DNA of 64,000 nt from Thalassospira povalilytica (GTDB taxonomy: Bacteria > Pseudomonadota > Alphaproteobacteria > Rhodospirillales > Thalassospiraceae). A program made the position numbers and the translations under genes. Below, in pieces: positions 19,572 to 29,590 of this stretch (position 1 is the stretch's first letter; every line of letters begins with the position of its first letter). The notes under the pieces were generated by a model, which saw only the letters and a program-made list of their open reading frames with translations, did not search any database and was not told the origin of the DNA. The stretch lies in contig NZ_PGTS01000003.1 of assembly GCF_002844235.1 (NCBI RefSeq), forward strand, positions 62,001-126,000. The letters are read 5' to 3'.

Positions 19572-21071
19572 TCAGATGTCGAATTTGATGCCCTGAGCCA
19601 GCGGCAGCTCGCGGGAATAGTTGATGGTGTTGGTTGCACGGCGCATATAGGCCTTCCAGGCGTCCGAACCGGATTCACGACCACCACCGGTTTCTTTCTC
19701 GCCGCCGAACGCACCGCCGATTTCTGCACCGGACGGGCCGATATTGACATTGGCAATACCGCAATCGGAACCGACAGCCGACAGGAACAGTTCGGTTTCG
19801 CGCACATCGGTCGAGAAGATGCACGAAGACAACCCTTGCGGCACGCCGTTCTGAAGCGCGATGGCTTCTTCAAGGGTTTCATAGGTCATGACATACAGGA
19901 TCGGCGCGAAGGTTTCGTTGCGCACGGTATCGGTCTGACCCGGCATTTCAACGACCGACGGGGTGACATAGAAGGCGTTCGGATATTCGGATTCCAGCAC
20001 ACGTTCGCCACCATGAACAACACCGCCATCCTTTTTGGCATTGGCAAGGGCGGTCTGCATGTTGTTGAAGCTGTCTTCATCGATTAGCGGACCAACAAGG
20101 GTGCCATCGGCAAGCGGATCACCGATTTTGACCGACTTGTAAGCGGCAATGATTTTCGGAAGCAACTGATCCTTGACGTCTTTATGGACGATCAGGCGAC
20201 GAAGCGAGGTACAACGCTGACCACAGGTGCCAACAGCCGAGAACACAACCGCACGAACAGTCATATCAAGATCGGCCGACGGGGTCACGATCATGGCGTT
20301 GTTGCCGCCAAGTTCCAGAATGGTACGCCCGAACCGTTCGGCAACACGCGGGGCAACTTCGCGGCCCATGCGGGTCGAACCGGTTGCCGAGACCAGAGCC
20401 ACATCATGGCTGTCGGTCATGGCTTCGCCGATCTTGCGATCGCCGATCACGACCTGATGCAGGCCTTCGGGTGCATCACCGAATTTCGCCAGCGCCTTTT
20501 CAAAGATTTTCTGGCAGGCAAGGGCGGTCAACGGGGTCTTTTCCGACGGTTTCCAGATCACGGAGTTACCGCACACAAGCGCAAGCGCGGTGTTCCAGGA
20601 CCAGACAGCAACCGGGAAGTTGAACGCGGAAATCACGCCAACAACGCCCAGCGGATGCCAGGTTTCCATCATTTTGTGGCCCGGGCGTTCGGATGCGATG
20701 GTCAGACCGTAAAGCTGACGCGACAGACCGACTGCGAAGTCGCAGATATCGATCATTTCCTGAACTTCACCAAGACCTTCCTGATAGATTTTGCCGCATT
20801 CAAGCGACACCAGACGACCCAGCGGTTCTTTTGCTGCGCGCAATTCTTCGCCCAGAAGACGGGCCAGTTCACCGCGACGCGGACCCGGAACCTGACGCCA
20901 TTCACCGAATGCCTTTTTGGCATTGCCGATGATGTCGGTCATTGCCGCCGGATCGGTTTCGGCAACAGATGCGATTTCCGAACCGTCAACCGGGGTCTGG
21001 ACCTTAAGCGTGCCATTGGCGATCTCGGCGTCAGACAGACCAAGCTCGGTCAGGATGGATTTGAAACTCAC
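19572..21071 (-). CDS. amaB: ALDH7-family aldehyde dehydrogenase, probable alpha-aminoadipic semialdehyde / piperideine-6-carboxylate dehydrogenase
   Basis: A 499-residue NAD-dependent aldehyde dehydrogenase with catalytic Cys287 (GTCGQRCT) and general base Glu253 (LELGGNNAM). The wording (ISAFNFPVAVWSWN, CGKIYQEGLGEVQEMID, GGAFGGEKETGGGRESGSD) is that of ALDH7/AmaB. These oxidise alpha-aminoadipic semialdehyde to 2-aminoadipate in lysine breakdown. A good ribosome site (AAGAAGGGAG) precedes the start. It is the last gene of a leftward three-gene operon with an aminotransferase (58 bp upstream) and a FAD oxidase, and a terminator follows. The aldehyde specificity is inferred from subfamily and context. 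Confidence 0.88.
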   Translation of the reverse strand: MSFKSILTELGLSDAEIANGTLKVQTPVDGSEIASVAETDPAAMTDIIGNAKKAFGEWRQVPGPRRGELARLLGEELRAAKEPLGRLVSLECGKIYQEGLGEVQEMIDICDFAVGLSRQLYGLTIASERPGHKMMETWHPLGVVGVISAFNFPVAVWSWNTALALVCGNSVIWKPSEKTPLTALACQKIFEKALAKFGDAPEGLHQVVIGDRKIGEAMTDSHDVALVSATGSTRMGREVAPRVAERFGRTILELGGNNAMIVTPSADLDMTVRAVVFSAVGTCGQRCTSLRRLIVHKDVKDQLLPKIIAAYKSVKIGDPLADGTLVGPLIDEDSFNNMQTALANAKKDGGVVHGGERVLESEYPNAFYVTPSVVEMPGQTDTVRNETFAPILYVMTYETLEEAIALQNGVPQGLSSCIFSTDVRETELFLSAVGSDCGIANVNIGPSGAEIGGAFGGEKETGGGRESGSDAWKAYMRRATNTINYSRELPLAQGIKFDI

Positions 21072-21129
21072 AGTAAAACTCCCTTCTTTTTAAACTTTCC
21101 GGTGATCCCACCGGCATTTCCCGTGATAC

Positions 21130-22479
21130 CTATTGCGTTACCTGCGCCACTTTGGGCAGAAGTCTGGCGATGATGGCAAAGGCCTCATCAACCTGATCAA
21201 ACGGAATGGTCAAAGGTGCCAGCAGGCGCACCACATTGGCGTGTTCACCACTTGGCATTAACAATAGCCCGCTTTCACGGGCCAGTTGCAACAAGCTTTG
21301 CAGACGTTTGGGTGACGGTTTGCCGTCATCTGCAATCACCTCGAACGCGCGCATGGCGCCAATTCCGCGCATATTGCCGATCACATGCCCGCCGGGCAGA
21401 TCACGCAACCATGCGATATGGGTCGCATATTTCTCGCCAAGCTGCTTGGCACGACCAAGAATGTTGTCTTTTTCCAGAACCTCGAACACACCTTTTGCCG
21501 CCGCACAGGCAACCGGATTACCCGAATAGGTTCCGCCAAGGCCACCGGGTGCCAGCGCGCTCATCACGTCCTCTGCCCCGGTGATCGCGGCCAGCGGGAA
21601 ACCACCGCCGATCCCCTTGCCCATGACAAGGATATCAGGTGCAACACCGGCATGTTCGATGGCAAACATCTTGCCCGTACGGGCAAAGCCCGACTGGATT
21701 TCATCGGCAATCAGAACCATGCCGTTTTCATCACAAAGCCGGCACAATGCGACAAGGAATTCACCGTCACAGGCACGAAAACCGCCCTCGCCCTGAACCG
21801 GTTCGATCACGATGGCGCCAACCGATTTCGGATCGGCAGAAACCGAAAACAGCTTGGCAATTGCCGCCATTGCATCCTCAACCGATATACCGGTTTCCGG
21901 GCAAGGATATGGCAGATGCCAGACCGGCCCCGGAAGCGGCCCAAGACCGGTTTTATAGGGCTTGGTCTTCCCGGTCAGTGCCAGGGTCGCAAGCGTTCTG
22001 CCATGAAAGGCCCCTTCGAAAGCAATCACTCCGGTCCGGCCGGTAAAGGCGCGGGCCAGTTTCAGGGCGTTTTCCATCGCCTCGGCCCCGGAATTGGTCA
22101 GCATCGATTTTGCCGGACCTTCAATCGGGCAGTTTTTCGCAAGCCAGTCGGTCACCGCAACATAGGGCTCATGGGGCAGTGCGTTAAAACAGCTGTGGGT
22201 AAAACGGTCGCACTGGGCAATCACCCGGTCCATCACAACCGGGTTGCGATGGCCGACTGTCAAAACACCGATCCCGCCAACGAAATCGATATAGCGATTG
22301 CCATCACTGTCCCAGGCTTCGGCATTCAGCGCCCGATCAAGATAGACCGGGTGCACATTGCGCACCCCGCTTGAAACCGAGACGGCCTGACGGTCACGAA
22401 TGGAAGTCCCAAGCGTTTCAGCAGTTTTGTTGGCATCATCACGGGGCATTGGGGCCTGCTCCGACAATTGGTTTAACAT
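21130..22479 (-). CDS. Class III aminotransferase (GabT-like)
   Basis: A 449-residue PLP enzyme of the omega-aminotransferase group. Features are YIDFVGGIGVLTVGH near residue 64, TNSGAEAMENALKLAR near 128, AFHGRT for PLP stacking, the cofactor Asp in IADEIQSGFARTG near 257, the Schiff-base Lys in LVMGKGIGGGFPLAA near 289, and GGTYSGNPVACAAA. GabT relatives act on 4-aminobutyrate, 5-aminovalerate, lysine or 2-aminoadipate. Between a FAD amine oxidase and an ALDH7 dehydrogenase, lysine 6-aminotransferase or 2-aminoadipate aminotransferase activity is the best guess, but the sequence does not decide. The oxidase gene ends 31 bp upstream. Confidence 0.85.
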   Translation of the reverse strand: MLNQLSEQAPMPRDDANKTAETLGTSIRDRQAVSVSSGVRNVHPVYLDRALNAEAWDSDGNRYIDFVGGIGVLTVGHRNPVVMDRVIAQCDRFTHSCFNALPHEPYVAVTDWLAKNCPIEGPAKSMLTNSGAEAMENALKLARAFTGRTGVIAFEGAFHGRTLATLALTGKTKPYKTGLGPLPGPVWHLPYPCPETGISVEDAMAAIAKLFSVSADPKSVGAIVIEPVQGEGGFRACDGEFLVALCRLCDENGMVLIADEIQSGFARTGKMFAIEHAGVAPDILVMGKGIGGGFPLAAITGAEDVMSALAPGGLGGTYSGNPVACAAAKGVFEVLEKDNILGRAKQLGEKYATHIAWLRDLPGGHVIGNMRGIGAMRAFEVIADDGKPSPKRLQSLLQLARESGLLLMPSGEHANVVRLLAPLTIPFDQVDEAFAIIARLLPKVAQVTQ

Positions 22480-22510
22480 GTTGATTTCGCATTATCGTTT
22501 CGAAATCGAA

Positions 22511-23698
22511 TTAAATAACATTCAGCTCGAAAACCGTGGTGTTATCGCGGATACGCTCATACCCGAATACCGACAGATCAAGGGTCTGATAACTGCCCGT
22601 GGTGACAAGTTCGGCAATCCCGCGACCAACAGCCGGGCTTTGCTGCAACCCGTGGCCTGAGAACCCGTTGGCAAAGACGAAGTTCTTCACATCGGTATGG
22701 CGCCCCAGGATCGCGTTTTGATCAAGCAGGTTATAGGAATAGTGACCAGCCCAGGCATTGACGACCTTGATCGCCTCAAACCGTTCGCAGCGCTCGTACA
22801 GGCCCGGCCAGATGATGTCGTCAAACAGGCTGTGATCAACTTCGAAATCCCAGCATTCCGGGTCACGATCCTTGGGCGGGGCGATCCCGGTGATAAAGAA
22901 TTCGCCTTCGGGACGGACATAAAGCCCGCTTGGATCAATCAGCATCGGACAGGACGCACTGATATCTTCGGCATCTCGGCAATTGAACACGAAGATGCAA
23001 CGTTTGCGCGGCTCGACCGGGATTTCAAGACCCGCCATTGCTGCAAGTTTCGAACAACCGGTTCCCGCCGCATTGATCAGGGTTCCACAGCCAAACCTGC
23101 GCCCGTCTTTCAGGATAACCCCGGTAATCTGATCGCCTTGACGGGTAAGTTCGACAACTTCGCCGTCAATATATTCTGCTCCGCGCCGGCGGGCCTGTTT
23201 GCGGAATGACTGCATCAGGCAATAGGCATCAAACCAGCCTTCACCCGTTCGGCCCCAGCACCCCGCAGACAGATCGGATGTATTCATCCACGGATATTTG
23301 GCGGCCAGTTCATCGGGCTCCATCCAAACGATATCCGCACCGAATTCGATCTGGGTCGCGTGGTTCTGTTTCAGGATATCGCGCCCCTGATCGGTTGCCA
23401 GAATCAGATAACCCTTTTCATGCAGGGCAATATCGACATCGGGATCAAGGTCACGTTTCAGATTGCGCAGGAAATCGATGCCATAGGCCGACATTTCGAT
23501 ATTCACCGGGGTCGAGAATTGCTGACGGATTGATGCCGCCGACAGGGCCGTTGAACAGAATTCGTAATTGGGATCTTTTTCAATCACCAGAACCCGGCCC
23601 GTGAAATCATCCCGGCCGGTCAAATGCCACGCGATGGAGCTGCCAATAACCGCCCCACCGACAATGATCACATCATAATTTGCGTCAACAGAACCCAT
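22511..23698 (-). CDS. FAD-dependent oxidoreductase, DAO/sarcosine oxidase family (possible L-pipecolate oxidase)
   Basis: A 395-residue protein with an N-terminal FAD-binding Rossmann motif (VIIVGGAVIGSSIAWHL, residues 10-26), the glutamate of VIEKD near 39, and the C-terminal FANGFSGHGLQQSPAVGRGIAEL near 340. This matches the D-amino-acid-oxidase/sarcosine-oxidase superfamily, which oxidises secondary amines or amino acids. As first gene of the operon with the aminotransferase and ALDH7 enzyme it could be the L-pipecolate oxidase (AmaA role) giving piperideine-6-carboxylate. Other amine substrates remain possible. The LysR gene at 23990 is divergent. Confidence 0.83.
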   Translation of the reverse strand: MGSVDANYDVIIVGGAVIGSSIAWHLTGRDDFTGRVLVIEKDPNYEFCSTALSAASIRQQFSTPVNIEMSAYGIDFLRNLKRDLDPDVDIALHEKGYLILATDQGRDILKQNHATQIEFGADIVWMEPDELAAKYPWMNTSDLSAGCWGRTGEGWFDAYCLMQSFRKQARRRGAEYIDGEVVELTRQGDQITGVILKDGRRFGCGTLINAAGTGCSKLAAMAGLEIPVEPRKRCIFVFNCRDAEDISASCPMLIDPSGLYVRPEGEFFITGIAPPKDRDPECWDFEVDHSLFDDIIWPGLYERCERFEAIKVVNAWAGHYSYNLLDQNAILGRHTDVKNFVFANGFSGHGLQQSPAVGRGIAELVTTGSYQTLDLSVFGYERIRDNTTVFELNVI

Positions 23699-23989
23699 TC
23701 TTGCCTTCTACCCGATAAATTGTTGAAGCCCTGGCCAATGGCCGAACGCCTTCTTCCCGGACATTTTTGTTTTTATGCGCTGGATGCCATCCAAGTCCGA
23801 AACGGGGGAGACATCCTTCCGAAACATTACAAACTGACGGCAATCCAGCGCGATGGCTCTTGGCCTGAACGCTTCATATGGTGGCGCGAGGAGGCTTGGA
23901 ACCGTTTAAAACGTTACGCCTTGGCTGCACAGCAAACAAACGATATATTCGCACCAAATCATTCCATTTTGTTATGAACTGGATCCTTT
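23699..23989. other. Divergent promoter region between the FAD oxidase operon and lysR
   Basis: About 290 bp. It should carry the promoters of both directions and LysR-type sites. I see A+T-rich stretches close to lysR (23940-23980) but no clear repeated motif. A 117-codon frame at 23624-23977 overlaps the oxidase gene and has no protein-like pattern. Confidence 0.45.
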
Positions 23990-24904
23990 ATGCGTCGCGT
24001 CCTGCCATCGCTGACTGCCCTGCAATTTTTTGAAAGTTCGGCCCGCCATCTGTCCTTTACCCGGGCTGCCGAAGAACTGAACGTCACGCAAAGCGCAATC
24101 AGCCGCCAGATCCGTGCGCTTGAGGAATATCTGGGTCGTGATCTGTTTCGCCGGGTGAAAAAACGCCTGAAACTGACTGCTGCGGGCGAAGCCTATGCCG
24201 CACAGGTTCGCGATCTTCTGGACCGGGCAGAAGCCGCCACCCTTCAGGTCATGGCCTATTCCGATGCCGGCGGGATGCTGAATGTCGGGACTTTGCCGAC
24301 ATTTGGTGCGCGCTGGCTTGTGCCGCGCCTTGGGGATTTCAAGGCAACCTGGCCTGATATCCAGCTTAATCTGATCACCCAGACGCGCGAGTTCAATTTC
24401 GACCGCGAAGGCATCGATATTGCCATTCATTTCGGGGATGACAATCTGCCCGGCTGTGTGTCCCATCGCCTGATGGGTGAAACGCTTATTGCGGTTTGCG
24501 CCCCCAAACTGCTTAAGGAAAATGACGATCTGCCGATTGCGCGCGAACGGGTGCGCAACTGCACGCTGTTGCAACATTCCACCCGCCCGCGCGCCTGGCA
24601 GGATTGGCTGGCCGCAACCGGAGTGGCTGTGGTCGATGAACTGGCCGGGCCACGGTTTGAGCATTTCCACATGGTCATCCAGGCTGCGGTCGCCGGACTG
24701 GGTCTGGCATTATTGCCGGAGTTTCTGGTGCGCGAAGAACTCGAAAGCGGGCGTCTGGTTGCGCCCTTTGATGTCTCGATCCCCAATCAGCACGCCTATT
24801 ACGTTGTCTATCCCAAGGAAAAGGAAAACAACTTTGCAGTGCGGGCTTTTCGGGACTGGCTGATCGCGACCTGCAAAACCGAACAGGAAGCCCGCCCGGG
24901 CTGA
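23990..24904 (+). CDS. LysR-family transcriptional regulator
   Basis: A 304-residue LysR protein of the GcvA-like branch. The N-terminal winged helix-turn-helix is clear: LTALQFFESSARHLSFTRAA, then NVTQSAISRQIRALEEYLG, and FRRVKKRLKLTAAGEAY. The effector domain runs from about residue 90 to 295. It is transcribed away from the oxidase-aminotransferase-ALDH7 operon, the usual arrangement for a LysR regulator and its target, so control of that operon by lysine, pipecolate or aminoadipate is a fair inference. Confidence 0.9.
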   Translation: MRRVLPSLTALQFFESSARHLSFTRAAEELNVTQSAISRQIRALEEYLGRDLFRRVKKRLKLTAAGEAYAAQVRDLLDRAEAATLQVMAYSDAGGMLNVGTLPTFGARWLVPRLGDFKATWPDIQLNLITQTREFNFDREGIDIAIHFGDDNLPGCVSHRLMGETLIAVCAPKLLKENDDLPIARERVRNCTLLQHSTRPRAWQDWLAATGVAVVDELAGPRFEHFHMVIQAAVAGLGLALLPEFLVREELESGRLVAPFDVSIPNQHAYYVVYPKEKENNFAVRAFRDWLIATCKTEQEARPG

Positions 24905-25104
24905 TCCCACCCGAACAAAACCCAGATACTATTCTTGTGGACAGAAAATTGATTGCCGATTGAACCAGCGATCCCTAAAGTTTCCGCATCCGGGGGTCGG
25001 GGCCGCATTTTTGCGCGCAATCCCCATATAGAAAAATGCTTTCAAAAGCATATTCGGGAGCAGTCCGGCAAACTGGCCGGGGGTGGGAGAAGGGAATTCA
25101 ATCC

Positions 25105-26814
25105 GTGTCGTTACTTGAAGACCGCCTGGAACGCTACGACGTCTTGCCAGCCACATTTGGCATTTTGCGTAAGGCATCCAAGGACATTCACGATGGGGCG
25201 GCCAAACGCGCCAGGACATTTTACAAGATCATCGCCCAAAAAGCCGGTCCTGATCAGCCCTCCCTTTCCGATAGCGTGACAGCACAGCTGACCGACGCCC
25301 TTCAATCCCACTGGCAAAAGCTGTTTGATGGCAAGATTGATGATGATTTTGTGCGGCAATCCATTGCCATCGGGAAACGCCACGAAGAATACGCCATCAC
25401 CCCCAAACTTTATATTTCCGCTTATAACGCGGTTACCGATGCGCTGATCGAAACCATTATTGTCAAATTCCGCTGGCGTGCCGGCGAAGCCGGGAAAATC
25501 GTCACGGCCCTGACATCGGTCATGCTGCTTGATATCGAATTGACCCTGACGGCCTATTGCGATGCCAGTGCCGAAAACCGGCACAAGGCATCGGAAAACG
25601 CCTTTGCCGATCAACAGCTTGACCGCACGATGGATTTGTCAGTCGCGATCAATGAAAGTGCAATTTCAAATGCACGGATGATGAACGTGATCAGCGATGT
25701 CGACCGGCAAGCCCAGTCGATTTCAGCGGCGGTCGATCAGATGGTATCGGGTATCAGTCACATTGCGGAAAACGGTCGGGTTGCTGCCGACAATGCCGAA
25801 GACGCCATCAATGTCACCCGCAACGGTCAGGAAACCGTCAATGGCGCAGTCGACAGCATGAATGCCATTGCCAACGCGGTTCAGGATGCGTCGCGCCGGG
25901 TCGATATCCTTGCCGATGCATCGGCAAAGATCGGGGAAATTGTCCAGTCGATCGAAGCCATTGCATCGGAAACCAATCTTTTGGCGCTTAATGCCACCAT
26001 TGAAGCCGCCCGTGCTGGCGAAGCCGGCAAGGGATTTGCCGTCGTCGCCAACGAGGTCAAGGCACTGAGCCAGCAAACCGCACGTGCAACCGAGGAAATC
26101 CGAACCCGTATCACCAACCTTCAGGACGAAACGCGCGGCATTGTCGATGCGATGAATCTCGGCACCGAAGCAGTATCGCGCGGGCAGGAAGTCATGGGTG
26201 AGGTCGCCCATGACATCAGTGAAATCGGCAACAAAATGGAAGACACCACCCAACGCATTGCCGACATTTCCAACATTCTTGATGAACAAAACCGCGCCAC
26301 AGACGCCGTACGCACCGGCATCAGTGGCATTGCCAACCAGACCGGCGGACAGGTTACGGCCATCAAATCGGCAATCGCAACCGTTGGTGAAGTCGAACAA
26401 CTGATCGAACAACAGGTTTCCGAACTTGTGCGGTATGACATTCCCAACCGCACCATCCGAAGTGCCCGGGCTGAGCACGCCGTCTATTTCAAGGCCGTCG
26501 CCGAAGTTCTGGCCGGGCTTGCCGATCCTGCCAATGTTGAAATCGGTGCCGCCACCAGTTGCCGGTTTGGCAAATGGTATGACAGCGACGCCAGCAAACC
26601 CTTCCGGGACCTGCCGGGATTTGCTGCCGTGCGCCAACCTCATGAAAATCAGCACAAAGCCGGGCATGACGCAATTGCGGCCTATGCCAATAATGACATT
26701 CCGGCTGCCGAAGCGGCCTTTGCCAGGATGGAGGCCGCAACGACCGATGTGCTTGCAGCCCTTAAGCAGCTTGCCGATGAAGCATCGCAAACAGTTTCAA
26801 AAAGCAGCACCTGA
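25105..26814 (+). CDS. Soluble globin-coupled methyl-accepting chemotaxis protein with C-terminal CZB domain
   Basis: About 569 residues from the GTG at 25105, preceded by AAGGGA; an ATG at 25036 in the same frame has no ribosome site. Residues ~10-165 are a protoglobin sensor domain of the HemAT type with the proximal haem histidine in [19 protein letters not shown] (His93). The middle is a chemoreceptor signalling domain with the hairpin tip [31 protein letters not shown]. The C-terminus is a chemoreceptor zinc-binding domain with His458, Cys486 (SCRFGKWY), His513 and His517 (HENQH). There are no membrane segments. It should sense oxygen (haem) and zinc or redox in the cytoplasm and signal to CheA. 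No che genes are nearby. Confidence 0.88.
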   Translation: MSLLEDRLERYDVLPATFGILRKASKDIHDGAAKRARTFYKIIAQKAGPDQPSLSDSVTAQLTDALQSHWQKLFDGKIDDDFVRQSIAIGKRHEEYAITPKLYISAYNAVTDALIETIIVKFRWRAGEAGKIVTALTSVMLLDIELTLTAYCDASAENRHKASENAFADQQLDRTMDLSVAINESAISNARMMNVISDVDRQAQSISAAVDQMVSGISHIAENGRVAADNAEDAINVTRNGQETVNGAVDSMNAIANAVQDASRRVDILADASAKIGEIVQSIEAIASETNLLALNATIEAARAGEAGKGFAVVANEVKALSQQTARATEEIRTRITNLQDETRGIVDAMNLGTEAVSRGQEVMGEVAHDISEIGNKMEDTTQRIADISNILDEQNRATDAVRTGISGIANQTGGQVTAIKSAIATVGEVEQLIEQQVSELVRYDIPNRTIRSARAEHAVYFKAVAEVLAGLADPANVEIGAATSCRFGKWYDSDASKPFRDLPGFAAVRQPHENQHKAGHDAIAAYANNDIPAAEAAFARMEAATTDVLAALKQLADEASQTVSKSST

Positions 26815-26826
26815 CGGAAAAACCGG

Positions 26827-27651
26827 TCAACCGGCCTGACTGACCAGAACGCTACCGCCTTCGGGATCAGGGATGGCGCGGATCGGGCTTTTAAACACGG
26901 CCGACAACAAATCCGGGCGCATGACATCGTCAACCGCACCCTTTGCAACCATTTCCCCGTTTTGCAAAACAACAACCCGGTCGGCATAGGCCGTGACCTG
27001 ATTGAAATCATGCAAGATCATCAGAACACCAACCCTGTTTTGATGGGCTTCGCGCCGGGCAACGCCAAGCAACGCATGCTGATGGGAAACATCCAGACCC
27101 GATGTCGGCTCATCAAGCAACAAAAACCGGTCACGATCCTCATGACCGGTTTTGGGAACCATATTGCGTTCCGGCCCATCCATTCCCCAGACCTGAACCA
27201 AGGCACGGGCCAGATGCACGCGCTGTTTTTCCCCGCCCGACAATGCCGGATAGGCACGGTCGGCAAGGTGATCAATATCGGCAAGCCTGATCGCATGGCG
27301 AACCAGCTTCTGATCAAGTTGCCTGGTTGATATCTTGCGAAATGGTGCACGACCCAGCGCAACCACATCGCGCACTGCAAACGGAAAGGTCATCGAGGCG
27401 GCCTGTGGCATCACGGCGCGCGACTGGGCCAGCGCCAATGCCGTGGTTTCCGTGATGTCCTGACCACTTTGCCGTATGGTCCCCTTGGTTGCCCGATATT
27501 CACCGGCCAATACCCGAAGCAGGGTCGATTTGCCCGCCCCGTTTGGCCCCAGCACGGCCAGCACCTCGCCCGGTGTGACTTCAAGCGAAATATCACGCAG
27601 CAAATAACGGCCACGCGCCACAAAGCTAACGTCTTGTGCCACCAAACTCAT
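26827..27651 (-). CDS. hmuV: Haemin ABC transporter ATP-binding protein
   Basis: About 274 residues from the ATG at 27651, which overlaps the hmuU stop by four bases. The frame is open to 27798 but that extension lies inside hmuU. ABC motifs are present: Walker A GPNGAGKST, Q-loop region RAVMPQAA, signature LSGGEKQRV, Walker B FLLLDEPTSGLD and the H-loop ILHDFN. A ~20-residue insertion (WGMDGPERNMVPKTGHEDRD) sits between signature helix and Walker B. It powers haem import across the inner membrane with HmuU and HmuT. It is the last gene of the haem operon. Confidence 0.93.
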   Translation of the reverse strand: MSLVAQDVSFVARGRYLLRDISLEVTPGEVLAVLGPNGAGKSTLLRVLAGEYRATKGTIRQSGQDITETTALALAQSRAVMPQAASMTFPFAVRDVVALGRAPFRKISTRQLDQKLVRHAIRLADIDHLADRAYPALSGGEKQRVHLARALVQVWGMDGPERNMVPKTGHEDRDRFLLLDEPTSGLDVSHQHALLGVARREAHQNRVGVLMILHDFNQVTAYADRVVVLQNGEMVAKGAVDDVMRPDLLSAVFKSPIRAIPDPEGGSVLVSQAG

Positions 27652-28733
27652 AGGCGACGCCTTTTCTTTTCGCGCATCAGCAATCCAAGGAAAAACGGCC
27701 CGCCGACAATCCCGGTCACAAGACCGATCGGCAGTTCGGCCGGAAGAACAATGATCCGTGCCACCGCATCGGCCCCGGTCAGCATGATCGCCCCGCAAAT
27801 TGCCGATGCCGGCAGGACATAACGGTTATCAGGCCCGGTAACCAGCCGCACAAGATGCGGTGCCACCAGCCCGACAAATCCGATAATGCCCGAAACAGCC
27901 ACGGCTGCACCGACCACAAGGGCCGTTACCACCGTCGCCCGGCGTTTAAGATGTTCGACCTCGACGCCAAGATGGCGTGCTTCGGCCTCGCCCAGTAAGA
28001 ACAGGTTAAGCGGCGTGCCAAGCGTCATCAGATAGGCAATGCCCAGTGCCATGATGAACAGTGCTGGTGTATCGGTCGGGCCGTTCCCGGCAAGTGCCCC
28101 CATCTGCCAGAAGGTCAGGCTGCGTAACTGGGCGTCATCGGCCATATAGGTAAAGACACCGACACCGGCAAAGGCCATCGCATTGATGGCAACCCCGATC
28201 AGCAACATGATTGCGGCATCTGTCTGGCCATCCTGACGTGACAGAATCCGGATGAAGGCAGTTGCGATCACCGCCCCGCCAAAGGCCGCGAGCGGAACAC
28301 CATAAGGCCCGACAACCGGATAATAACTGCCCAGAATGATATGGCCGGTCACGATCATTGCAACCGCCCCCAGGGCCGCACTGGCAGATACCCCGATGAT
28401 GCCCGGATCCGCGATCGGATTGCGAAACAGACTTTGCATCACCGCCCCGGCAAGACCAAGTCCCGCACCAATCACAATCGCACGCGCAATCCGGGGCAAC
28501 CGCAAGGTATCAAGGACACGCGCATCAAATGCATCAATGCCGACACCCGCGACACCAATCCGGTGCGCGATATGCGCAACCACATCACCAAGTTCGATGC
28601 GCGCCCCGCCGGTGCCCAGCGAAATGATCACCAGAACCAGCAGCGCAACCATCAAAAGAACCAGAACCATCACCGGCCGATTGATTTGCCAGTATTGCCG
28701 AAGCGATGTTTCCACCTGCCTCACAGACTTCAT
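27648..28733 (-). CDS. hmuU: Haemin ABC transporter permease
   Basis: A 361-residue FecCD/BtuC-type permease with about ten hydrophobic segments. Landmarks are LRLPRIARAIVIGAGLGLAG near residue 77, QSLFRNPIADPGIIGVSAS near 100, the ATPase-contact loop EAEARHLGVEVEHLKRRA near 250 and GFVGLVAPHLVR near 285. It overlaps hmuT by four bases and hmuV by four bases, which shows tight coupling. It forms the inner-membrane channel of the haem importer. Confidence 0.93.
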   Translation of the reverse strand: MKSVRQVETSLRQYWQINRPVMVLVLLMVALLVLVIISLGTGGARIELGDVVAHIAHRIGVAGVGIDAFDARVLDTLRLPRIARAIVIGAGLGLAGAVMQSLFRNPIADPGIIGVSASAALGAVAMIVTGHIILGSYYPVVGPYGVPLAAFGGAVIATAFIRILSRQDGQTDAAIMLLIGVAINAMAFAGVGVFTYMADDAQLRSLTFWQMGALAGNGPTDTPALFIMALGIAYLMTLGTPLNLFLLGEAEARHLGVEVEHLKRRATVVTALVVGAAVAVSGIIGFVGLVAPHLVRLVTGPDNRYVLPASAICGAIMLTGADAVARIIVLPAELPIGLVTGIVGGPFFLGLLMREKKRRRL

Positions 28734-29587
28734 TGACCGTGTTCTTGTTGATGAAGGGATTTCGCCACATCACGGATTTCTGACGCCGATTCCGGTCCGA
28801 AACCAAGAATGGTCGAAGACGAAACCGTCAAAACCTTGCCATTGGCAACCGCCTTGTTCAGACCAAGAACCGGGTCGGATTTCAAACCGTCCAGGCCACC
28901 GAAATGGTCAACCGTCGACTGCGGCACCAGCACATAATCAGACTGATCGGCAGCAATGATTTCCGGTGAAACCGGTTTGAACCCGTCAAAACTTGCCATC
29001 GGATTGGTCCCGCCAATCAGATCGATGATTTCTGAAGCCGTCGTGTGGCTTCCTGCCGAAAGCGGTTTGCCATGACCAACCGCCATCAGAAAGATGATGC
29101 TTGGACGTCCGGCTTCATCACGTGCAGCAAGACCCGAAATATCGTCACGGACTTTCTGGATCAGTGACTTCGCATCTTCGTCGCGCCCAAGAGCCTTGCC
29201 CGCAACCGCGATTGCATCTGGCAGGTTCTTGATCTCGTCCAAAGACGGCAATTTGACGACCGGTATTCCCAGATTGCCAAGTTCCTGCAACACGTTTTCG
29301 GGTCCGGATTTTTCAACAGCAACAACAAGGTCGGGCTTCAGGCTGATGATCCCCTCTGATGCCAGTTGCCGCATATAGCCAACCTTGGGCAAAGTCGGCA
29401 CGGGATCGGGTCGGGTACTGGTGGTGTCGGTTGCAACCACGCTGTCCCCGGCACCAAGTGCAAAGACGATTTCAGTTGCCGGTGCACCGACAGTAATGAC
29501 ACGCGCCGGACGCTCGTCGGCATGGCTTGGCACAGCAAGACCGGTACCGGACATCAGGACAATCAGGAATGCGATAAAACGACGCAT
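28730..29587 (-). CDS. hmuT: Periplasmic haemin-binding protein
   Basis: A 285-residue substrate-binding protein of the haem/cobalamin/siderophore class with a Sec signal (RRFIAFLIVLMSGTGLAVPSHA). Then come RVITVGAPATEIVFALGAGDSVVATDTTS, the HmuT-typical GYMRQLASEGIISLKPDLVVA and a C-terminal domain. The conserved tyrosine ligand is likely Tyr71 in VGYMR. It carries haem from the outer-membrane receptor to HmuUV. It begins three bases after hmuS ends. Confidence 0.92.
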   Translation of the reverse strand: MRRFIAFLIVLMSGTGLAVPSHADERPARVITVGAPATEIVFALGAGDSVVATDTTSTRPDPVPTLPKVGYMRQLASEGIISLKPDLVVAVEKSGPENVLQELGNLGIPVVKLPSLDEIKNLPDAIAVAGKALGRDEDAKSLIQKVRDDISGLAARDEAGRPSIIFLMAVGHGKPLSAGSHTTASEIIDLIGGTNPMASFDGFKPVSPEIIAADQSDYVLVPQSTVDHFGGLDGLKSDPVLGLNKAVANGKVLTVSSSTILGFGPESASEIRDVAKSLHQQEHGQ

Positions 29588-29590
29588 CAG

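Noticed and set aside
25723-26790. 355-codon open frame on the minus strand
   Set aside because: Antisense to the chemoreceptor signalling domain; glycine/phenylalanine-rich shadow.
27150-27230. Extra ~20 residues between the signature motif and Walker B of HmuV
   Set aside because: Short insertions at this place are common among alphaproteobacterial HmuV proteins as I recall them, and all ATPase motifs are intact.
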